The position numbers and the translations under genes were made by a program. Below are positions 55,323 to 64,000 of a stretch of DNA of 64,000 nucleotides, in pieces. The notes beneath the pieces are model-generated. The model saw only the letters and a program-made list of their open reading frames with translations. It made no database searches and had not been told where the DNA came from. This DNA comes from Amphiura filiformis (Eukaryota; Echinodermata; Ophiuroidea; Amphilepidida; Amphiuridae). Location: contig NC_092635.1 in the NCBI RefSeq assembly GCF_039555335.1, positions 51,232,052 to 51,296,051 of the forward strand, written 5' to 3'. The first letter of the stretch is position 1, and each line of letters starts with the position of its first letter.

Positions 55323-57705
55323 CTGGTAATGACAAAATAATGGAAACGAAATAAAGGTAAGTAAACACTTATCATGCTAATATTAGACATGTCGTCCCAA
55401 CTCAACACAAATAAGTTACCCAAATTTGCGCGAATTTTTCAAAGAGGTTTTTGAATCAATTTTCATCAATGAAACCCTCTCCCCGTTTGAATGTAAAATC
55501 GAAGACAAATTTGTGGGTAAAAAACATCTCTTTTGATTTTTTTACATGCTAGAACACACCATTTCAATGACACCTGAATAGTTTTTCGCCGTAAATGGTT
55601 AGAGTCTAAATAAAATATACAAGGATAAGGTGTGCAACGATGTCTTTGTTTAAAAAAAATAACAACGATGATAATTGATTGTGATCGTATAGGTGCCCGA
55701 AATACGCTTGTCGCACAAATGAATCCCGACTTTGAGCATGTTGAGCAGTTACTAATTACATCTCTAAGCATAGCTTCATAAAACATTTATTCAGTTCACT
55801 GTGCTATAATATGCCATAAATAGTTAAGAATATTCTAGAATGGTAAGAAATTATATATAAGGCCTGGATAGGCAAAGATTAGGGCAGCAGTTTATAATTA
55901 TAAGAGCGAAACTTTGTGAAACTTATGTTAGCCAGTGGTGGCACAAAAATGACCATAATAATTGTGTGAAGTCTTCAAACTTCGGTTCGCGGTTCTTGTG
56001 TGTTCGAGAGAAAAAAATACGCCAAAGGTGGTAGCAAAGCCAATAGTGCTTGATTGTTTTGTCGACTCAAAGAAGCGACAGACAGAAATATCTCTATCAA
56101 CGAACTGTGGCTAACAAAGTGTGTTATCTGTCAAGTGGAGCAGAAAGCTTGCTCAAGAGATCTCCGAGAGATGAGCTTACGGTCAATATAGAAGACCATT
56201 TGAAAAGCACTAGCATACCAGCTAGGATATTGAAAACATAGTCTTCAGGACTTGGATTGAGACTGTGGTACACCAGGGGTTTCCCTTGAGTAGACAGGAT
56301 CTTGGTCCTTGGACAATGTCGGATCTTGGATAAAGAGAGACCATCAACGGAATCTCATCAGAATTTCAGCCAATCAAGAACTCCATGCTTAGATAAGTTA
56401 CCATAAGCAAAAGTAAATATTTATAGTGATTGTAAATTTATCTCTTGTATGATTTTTTATCATGTTTTGATTGACAGCCATACAGCACTAATTAATAAAT
56501 TATCATAAGTTTTTTGAAAGAGTAAACAGTGTGTTTGCGTGTTTAGTGTTGAGTGAATTTGGTAGCAGGTGATTTTGGCCTGTGTCATTTTAGTGACCAT
56601 AACAAGTGTTTGTGCCTTAGTCACTACTGGACTTATGTCATTATCATGAGAGCTCTGAATTGAATAAAGCTCTGATTAAGAATGGAACATGGACTTCCGC
56701 TTGTGGGAAATACAAAAATATGATTGACTTCATCACAATCCAACCGAAGAACCTAAGTGCAATTCAGAACTACCGCTCAGCTGATGTGGGCTCTGATCAC
56801 TATCTTAATTGTGATTGCTAAAGTGGTTTCAGCACCAGTCAAAATCAAACGCTTGAAAATAACCAGTGGCGTATCAGGAATTATTGCGCCCAGGGCTAAG
56901 GATACATAATGGCACCCCAAGGATACATAATTGTGATACAAAATAATACAACATTTTTACTATCATCACTTGGAGGGGCGCATGATCAATGCTGAATTTG
57001 TCAATTCGGCGCACAGGGTACGTGCCCCCCCCCCATGTCACTGAAAATAACTCCATAACTGACATAAAGAGCCATAACACCAGTTTAATTGATGGCAGAA
57101 GACACTTGGCAATCATTTTCAGATTTTCTGAATTAACCTTTTTTCGGATTTTGTGGACACAGATGAAGGCCTCATTTTCATGATTTTGCGGTCCACGCTG
57201 ACATTCGAATAAAATACCCCTTTTCCAAAATATTTTAGAATGCGCACTGGTTACCCACTTTTGTGTTGATCCGGGTATATAGGCGCAATGCGAAACATTG
57301 GAATGGTGTAATGGTATTTCGTGAAACCTGAATTTACATGTGTAGAACACGGCACACACAGTGGGAACTTTCCAAGAAAATATTTTAACTTTGTTCAGAA
57401 CTGTCTGGAATGTCAGTGGCATATGTAACTTTACTACGTCTTAAAATGGCTTCCCGGAACAGAAGTTTATTTAAGAATAATACTTGAACTCATAGTCATA
57501 CCTCTCTATGTTGTCCAGACACTTTGCCGCATTTTGGATTTGAGCACTGCTTCGGTCTCCATTCTACGCATTCTGGTGTGTGTCTCCACTGATCACGAAA
57601 ACGACACAATTCGCTGCAGTACTTAGCTTCGCCGCAGACATCACAAGGAACTTCCTTTTCGATTGGATTTTCACATCGCCAACAACAACCAAGTTGGACA
57701 TCCAT
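53559..57705 (-). CDS. G5: double-MYND / DUF4470-like protein, two exons, 655 aa
   Basis: Coding exons are complement(57502..57705) and complement(53559..55322), phase 0. Finger 1 is complete (CCWRC, CDVC, YCSELC, HTPEC). Finger 2 continues in exon 2 as CSACCDAWYCGETCQRQ, with H and C after it. GCGNLR is at residues 171-176, followed by TVLNDCDIFVQARN, in which the usual DFD is DCD. Later motifs are FDRIFTSNIADFSGTQ and VVPFRYRRNARPVN, and the protein ends EWHFP. Exon 2 has no internal stop. G5 is the intact sister of G4; exons, both flanks and parts of the intron align. The 2179-base intron holds a LINE endonuclease fragment and an 8-bp-duplication transposon. Biochemical function is unknown. 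Confidence 0.9.
56640..56822 (+). mobile_element. LINE endonuclease (APE-type) fragment in the G5 intron
   Basis: Reads ELNKALIKNGTWTSACGKYK, then NMIDFI and SADVGSDHYLNCDC with a stop. 'TW.S..GK..N.IDFI' and 'GSDH' are the C-terminal catalytic signature of the endonuclease/exonuclease/phosphatase domain of LINE ORF2. Confidence 0.8.
56864..57043. mobile_element. CAGTGGCGTA-family MITE in the G5 intron
   Basis: Exact 8-bp flank repeat AAAATAAC at 56856-56863 and 57044-57051. Starts CAGTGGCGTATCAGG, ends CATGTCACTG. CACTTGGAGGGGCGCA and GCTGAAT.TGTCAATT are shared with the 27831-28163 element. Confidence 0.85.
57502..57705 (-). CDS. G5 coding exon 1
   Basis: 68 codons starting MDVQLGCCWRCENPIEK. 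The donor is GAG then GTATGA. Just upstream of the ATG the strand reads TTATTCTTATTTAG, a plausible acceptor of a preceding untranslated exon. Confidence 0.88.
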
Positions 57706-59199
57706 TATCTAAATAAGAATAATACATTTACACGAAATGACATTACATAATAATTTTAAATAAATAGGTCTACAATGTAGAGGAAATGAAAATGTTAACA
57801 ATAGTCATGATAAAGGTAGAAAGTTAAAGCCATAATGTACGATCATATAATATGAAATTGTTTAATTTTTTTCATACCTGACTTTTTTGCATTATTTTGT
57901 AATGTTTACACATGTCCAAACTTGCACCTAAATGGAATCGGCCAAATGTGTTGTCTTTGTAGGTCAAGAGAGCAAAGTTCAACACAAAGTCATACATTCA
58001 TGAAATTATGACTTTATGCCCTCCCAGAGAAGCACCATGTTAAATGGCCAAAATAACCAGTAGGATTTCTTTCACTTTACCTTGTTAATTCAGCTTAAAA
58101 TGGACAGGAACTCTTGCCGGCAGTTATAGACTTCTCCGTAGTCCACTGCCCATTTTGCATACTCTGGCTATTACATTTAAGCATAAAACGCTGATTTGTA
58201 TTAATTTGTGTACAATTGATAGATTTTCACATCTGATATTTTCAGTCACCGTACTCCCTGTTTCTTAGCTTCCCAAGTGGACTACTTACTTTGACTTGCG
58301 GTTATCATTTTTAACACGGGACTCTATGGAGAGTTAGGCCAATTTCTGGCTTAACTAATATTGGCCATGATGTAATGCATCTTTAAATGGATCTGGCTTG
58401 TGATTGGTTGCCCAGATCTCGCTATGGTTTAAATCCTCTGGGCACGTGCAATTACCATTAACTACGTCGTACACAGCAATCTATGGCATTTGCGGCATGT
58501 TTGATCTGGCGCGAAAGTTAAACTCTCAGTGGTGTGTGGACGATGGACGTACATTTAGCGCATCTTACTACCAGAGCCATGCTTGGTACTTGCGGTTAAA
58601 TTGGATTGATAAACAAGTATGATTGACAGTGTGTTTTAGAGAAGTCCCGGGGTAAAGTTCTGCTTAAAAGCCAATGTAGGCCCTACATAGTCGGATTTTT
58701 TACTCGGGCTTTCGCGATCAATAAACTGGTAGATTCCAAAATCAGAATTATTCAATATTGAAGTGAGCAATTATAATTATGCAAGATATGTTGCAGTCAA
58801 TATAACTTTTTATGACCATTTTACTATATTGAACACTTTAATTCTAATAAACAGCAGTATAATTTTGAGTTCAACGGAATGCGTTCATCATGATTAATAA
58901 TAACATATTTTTTTTAATCAAAATTCGACTATGGCATAGTCTACGACAGTTATTACTAATATTATTTCAACATTTTGAATGAAGACTAATAAAATTAAAA
59001 TTTGACGGATATTGTACATTAAAGCTTTTTATAATATATAACGCCCCATTCAGTGATCCCAGTGCAAGTGTAAAATTAAAATTGTTTATAAATTGCTTAA
59101 AAGTGAAGGATAAGTCTTTCAAATTGTCATTTGATATATTTGAAATGACCCTACTTGAAAGGTGCGTCCGCCCGTAGAACAGGGTTTCTTTTTTTTCGT
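57706..59199. other. G5 5' flank
   Basis: First 75 bases align with the G4 flank. 57822-58110 is the inverted partner of 41880-42080. No other gene recognised. Confidence 0.4.
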
Positions 59200-59700
59200 C
59201 GCCTAATGGACGATCTTTTTGAATTTTTAGATTTTCCTTTTTTTCTTCCAAAATGATAATGCAATCATTTAATATGAAAGTTCCCAATACATTTGGACGC
59301 GAAAAACATTGGGAATTTGCAAAGAGCCAACATCATAAACTTCACCGCTATCACTTGAAATATCTCGCACTATTTGGATTAGGACGACTGTTGCCTCAGA
59401 GTTAGTCTCCTACGCAGCCAGTTTGGTTACACTACCTCTACATGGCCTCGTAGGAGACTAAGATTTGTGAGTCGTTTCGACATATTTATCATAATCTAAA
59501 TTATATTATGATAATATGTCGGACCAACAGAAAATCATCCCGTTTTACTACAAATAGGGCTAATTTGACAGTTTGCTCATAGATTTAAGTTGGAAAATGT
59601 GTAAGTATTACACATATGCCAAAAAATCGGTTTTGAAAAAAATAAATAAAATAAAGGTCTATTCTGAAAAAAAATCGTACATTAAGGCTTTAATTAAAAT
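59200..59700. mobile_element. Palindromic repeat, partner of 6290-6795
   Basis: Opposite orientation to 6290-6795. Ends ATCGTACATTAAGGCTTTAA. Internal CTAGGAGAC-type inverted motifs around 59407 and 59448. Confidence 0.6.
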
Positions 59701-60175
59701 GGACTGTTGATTTACTTGATTATTTTTGACAGAATTACTTGGGGAGCCAAGCCTTTGAAGTGACATGGCGTGTTACAAAAGTTGTCTATATATGTGTTTT
59801 CAAATTTGACCCCACGTAGCCTAATCTTTGATCCATGCTGGGACCCCCCCCCCCCCTCCCCGCAAAGGACTGATTTAGTTGGCCACCCAGAACCTATTGC
59901 CCATCATAACCCATAGAAAATACCTATACAGGCCAATTTTTTATAACAGACATACTCACATACACAAGGATCCATTTCCAGATCAGGAAATGTATGTATT
60001 ACTACATGTAGATTAGTCACATGCAATTCCTATTCTGGTAATGAATATTATTTGTAGCTGATGCTGATATAGGCCTACTTACCCACACTCGGAAGCTCCT
60101 ATTTGCCGTACTTAGCAGATCCCGGCTACTTAATGACACACAACAACCAATTTCTCCTAAATTCGTCGTTATAAT

Positions 60176-60790
60176 AACTAGCGGAATGCCCGCGCTCCGC
60201 GCGGGCCTCCGCTAGTTGAGTTAACGGGAGCGATTACTAAAACGGGAAGAATCGCTGAACAAATTACATGATGATAGAGACTATAGGGCCTAATGCTTCC
60301 TTTTCCTCCCGTACCCTTACAATATTTAGTAGGCTTAATCGTGTTCATCTTTATCATAAATTATCCCGTGACCCGTCCATGTACCTTTTTGTCCTTTAAT
60401 TTTTATTTATTTTTCCTTCTTTCTGTATTATCATGTCCACTGGTCTCTGGCTCGCAAGTCGCTTGGCTCTGCGCCGTTTACGCGAGCATTGGCGTAGTGC
60501 GCATTACGCTCGCGCGCCGACGCGCTGCCTGCCAGCTGCAGTGACGCGCAGGCTGGTAACTGATTTTCATAACAAAAACCCCGTTTTTACCCATATTTTC
60601 ACTGTTTTTGCAGCCAATTCTTGACCGATTTCAACCAAATAAAGTCGAGGCAATTTCCCGTATATTCCTCGATCTCCCGTATGAATTTGGCGACATGTGG
60701 ATCGAAACTGACGGAGCCTTTTACATAAACCACATACATACATACATACATACACACACACATACAACATTAGCCTATTTATAGTAAGAT
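60176..60790. mobile_element. 615-bp insertion with palindromic head and ACAT tail
   Basis: Starts AACTAGCGGAATGCCCGCGC, mirrored by GCGCGGGCCTCCGCTAGTT within the first 44 bases. It ends with an (ACAT)n run at 60729-60770 and a short tail. The paired block has the uninterrupted site TATAAT/TAGGAT at 42811-42822. A hairpin end, a microsatellite near the other end and no clear target duplication resemble Helentron-like elements; class not certain. Confidence 0.6.
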
Positions 60791-61095
60791 TAGGATAGGC
60801 CCTATGTTCAAAATCCTAGGTTAAAAAGCAATTTTATAAGAAACGTTTCATGAGAAGGTTCCTCTCTTCGTTGAACTCGTGACTAAAACATGTAAAATGT
60901 AATCGTGAAATGTTGCTGCTTGGATGATGGTCACGCCTTATAAAGAAAAGGAGTTTCCGACTGCAGTGAACCTGTGACGCGATGTCTCACGATTGCATGA
61001 TTTGTCATTCGACAACCCTCGTACCATATTATGCTCACGCAATACTGTACGCAATACTGTATCCACTTCGGTAGCCCGTGTATTCCAACCGCTTA

Positions 61096-62219
61096 AGGGC
61101 GTAAACCACCAAATAACTTCTCCATTGAAAAGCACGTAGAAATCAACTTTTTTAAGCGGCGTTTTCTACCAGGCGTGACAATTTTTTTCACTTTTTAACG
61201 TCATCCCTGTATTAATTAAGGACTGAAATTTCATTTAAGCTTCAATTTTGGGGAACTTTACAGATTCAGTTTTTTATTAAAAAAGATAAAAAGCGACGCC
61301 GTTATTTCAACCCCAAAACCAGCATTAAAACTTGTTCCGTTAGCAGTAATTCGGACAGGGCCTACTTTTCTTGTGAAATCGATTTGTATAATTTCATATC
61401 TATTTTAGTCATTAATAGGTTAGCATCTTTCATTTAAATCAGAACATGCCAACCTCACAAAGAACATGGTCCCTAAGGACACCACATTGTCTCCAGTAGC
61501 CATATACTTTTAACCGGAACTCATCACCATTGCACCTTTCGCGCAGTGATTTGGTGTCATGCGCCCTTAGGGCAGGTCTATTGCGAAAACAACATCATAT
61601 CATTGGCAAGCTATTATTATAAGGACAATGAAAATGACTCCTTTTTTGAGAAAATAAGACGTTTAAAATTGATATTAGAGAGCTTGCGATTTCCAAACGT
61701 AGACATCGGACGTACGTTGATCTATTCAAAACCACTCTCCTGTATCGAAGCGAGGTCACGTATTTAGCTATTTTTGAAGATATTCCACGTGCGAAATCGA
61801 CGTAGATACATCGTTGAAAATGCATAAAATTTGTCCATTTCACAATATGTTAAAGACAGTCAAAGATAATGAACATACGAAGGAAAGTCTAATTATTATT
61901 ATGATCCTTTTTGTTTGTAACAAATCATTATAATAAAGGTACAGCGATGTGTTAAAAATGGACTAAATTTAAACGCAATATTCATACGCAGAGATTGTCT
62001 ATTGAAATATGTGTGATACCTTGCGTATAAAAAATTAGCTTGCGATTTGACATTTTGGACTCAACGTAGCATTAAAACGTACGTTCCACCATGGTTCCAC
62101 GTGGAAATAGGCTGATTTTACCTCGAGTCTAGGTAAAGGAAACGTAGAGAACAAGTGTTTCTCTACGAATGTTATAATCAAAATATCATGTGTTTTTTGT
62201 ACAGCTGAGGGGTGGTGCA
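61096..62219. other. Spacer without recognised gene
   Basis: Only chance ORFs; no repeat structure I could delimit. Confidence 0.35.
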
Positions 62220-62400
62220 ATAACTTTGTGTATCCCCGAGGTGGTGAAGTATTATAGGGGGTGGGGGGGGGGGGCAAAGATTGGTTGACAGGTCAAAAGG
62301 GGGGCAAGCATTTTTTGGCAGGTCGAAAGTTGGGTGGGGAGGGCAAGGAAATTTTGGCTCAGATATTTTAGGAACATTAGGAACGCGTTCAAATATGCAA

Positions 62401-62546
62401 AATTCCTGATCGGTTATTTATGTATTTATTTATTTATTTATTTATTTAGTTATTTATTTAGTTATTTAGTTATTTAGTTATTTAGTTATTTATTTAGTTA
62501 TTTATTTAGTTATTTATTTAGTTATTTATTTAGTTATTTATTTATT
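62401..62546. repeat. TTAT/TTAG microsatellite
   Basis: Alternating TATT and TAGT tetramers over about 145 bases; tetranucleotide register is kept. Confidence 0.9.
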
Positions 62547-64000
62547 CTTTGAACCATAGATGTCAAAGAAAGGATGTTCACTTGCACCTATAAGATTAGT
62601 ATTTTTGAAAAGAGCTGTATTGTATTCAATCTATGTTTGCAGACATACACAGGTAATTAGTGCAATCTGCTTGTGTTGGCATGGTTGGGCGATCTATTCA
62701 AACATTGTATTCATCTATTGCGATTATTACGTCACTTCTTAACTTATAGAGGCCCTGCATTCTTTTATCGATTGGCTCCAAACAAAGGATTTGAACCGGT
62801 GTCCTTCACCGTAGTTATGGCGGAGTGCAGTTCAACAAAAGCATGATTGCAATCAACCACGACATTTCGGCTCACACACATAAGAAATGCACTACGATAA
62901 AACCGGTTGATGAAAACAGTGCAACAGAGCATTAATGCCCAAAATTGAAAAGCTGTATAATTTATAAACAATATACACTACACATAAAAAATACTACTAC
63001 AAGGGATTTTCAACATATAAGAATCCAAACAATCAAGTACCAACATGCACAGTTTTGTCCTTATATCACTTTTGGGTTTATAACAAAATGTTTTCAAGCC
63101 TCTATCGTGATTGGCAGCTGCATAAGACATCTCTTTGATAGCTGATAATGCCCATCTATTCACCAAGTGGCCATTAACTGATGAGCACTGTCATTATGCT
63201 AATATGAAATCATTGTTTATCAACAAAGGCGAGGGACTCGTCTGTCGATATGCTCAAACCATGGAGGTATATAAATAAATGGAGAATGATCGCCAGAATT
63301 CTAATCTCTTAAGTGGAGATTATCCGATTACCTCTATTCAATGAGTCACCAAACTTGAATGACTAGCCACTTCAGCCAAGCTATTGATCTCCACGATGGT
63401 TATGAGACTCTACCATGGTTCATTGATCGTTACTCCCAAAATTTCCTCATAGGAATTGACCCTATATTGACCCGTACCGGAAGGCTTGTAAAAGAGACTG
63501 TATAATGACGTCAGCTAGTCAATTAGCTGTTCAAAGTCGCCAGTTTTGATAGCTTATAGTTTCAATGTATGATTGTGCGAAAACCCGATGAAATTTGGAT
63601 GTTCTGTTCTCAAGTTATGAAACTGTTTTCAACACTAGTTGTGCCGTAACTTGACAAATATACTTAGTTTTCATGTTCATATATTAAGCTTTTAAGGGGT
63701 CTGAGGGAGTTCAAATATAGTGCAAATGAAAGCAAAACGTTTTTACCTTCCGATTGTGAAAAAATTATGTTGGGCCAATTTGGGCCAATTGAGTTAAGAG
63801 CGAGTAAAATTTACCGGAAGTACTTCGGAATTCAGCTAAAATCTTTTCATCATCATTAAACTTCTCATTTTATAATAAATAATTATCAGTATTTAGGCCT
63901 AAATGATTATTAATATTATTAGGGGCCATCATTTTTTCTCTGGAGGGGGGGTTCCAAATAGGCCTATGCGGGGCGGGGGTCATAACTTTTGGAAAGAAAA
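62547..64000. other. Spacer to the window end
   Basis: 62580-62745 is an uninterrupted relative of the repeat split at 39682. GGATTTGAACCGG at 62777 is B-box-like but has no tRNA fold around it. No gene seen. Confidence 0.35.

Larger units (their letters stand above)
53405..61095. repeat. Segmental duplication block B (contains G5)
   Basis: Partner of 36020-43935. Same gene order and direction, so a direct duplication. The spacer between the blocks (about 43.9-53.4 kb) has no gene and is transposon-rich. Confidence 0.75.

Noticed and set aside
55950-56620. Possible fossil LTR retroelement (TTTGGTAGCAG-type motif)
   Set aside because: No terminal repeats and no retroviral coding remains seen; only the adjacent LINE fragment is supported.
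56874-57422. 182-codon minus-strand ORF in the G5 intron
   Set aside because: Its C-terminal third runs through a MITE with an 8-bp duplication; no domain.
62771-62830. tRNA-like B-box on the minus strand
   Set aside because: No matching D-arm or acceptor stem could be found around it.

Overview
The window is animal nuclear DNA: AT-rich, intron-bearing and crowded with small DNA transposons, foldback elements, SINE and LINE fragments and microsatellites. The frequent AGGCCTAT-type motif, the C-rich transposon ends and the gene family fit a marine deuterostome, most likely an echinoderm or hemichordate. This is an impression from sequence style; no species can be named from the window.

The only convincing genes form one local family. 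Five loci, here called G1 to G5, encode proteins of about 650 to 680 residues with two zinc-binding MYND fingers at the N terminus. A long conserved region follows, with a methyltransferase-like core that I relate to the DUF4470 family; that family also covers the N-terminal part of the dynein arm assembly factor DNAAF3. Each locus has a short first coding exon starting MDV and one long last coding exon. The intron is phase 0 and always lies inside the second MYND finger. G1 (9094-11577, +), G2 (17555-20974, -), G3 (24048-26913, +) and G5 (53559-57705, -) look intact. G4 (36190-41143, -) has a 22-bp frameshifting deletion in exon 2 and an 18-bp in-frame deletion that removes part of its first finger. 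Two older relics lie beside intact copies: 27150-28575 (+, after G3) and 17009-17098 (-, after G2). So at least seven copies or parts of copies occur in about 50 kb, which looks like birth-and-death evolution.

G4 and G5 belong to a recent segmental duplication of about 8 kb (roughly 36.0-43.9 kb and 53.4-61.1 kb). It includes the 3' flank, both exons and a long 5' flank. Comparing the halves shows later insertions and deletions with near-base accuracy, including a 615-bp insertion at 60176-60790.

Between the genes I find no other convincing protein-coding gene. The spacers hold many non-autonomous DNA transposons, several with exact 8-bp target duplications as in hAT elements. There are also large foldback palindromes (30265-31203, 38351-39010, 48168-49430), a tRNA-derived SINE family (51151-51530 and fragments), LINE fragments (29046-29147, 34367-34655, 56640-56822) and minisatellites. 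No rRNA gene, credible tRNA gene or CRISPR array was seen.
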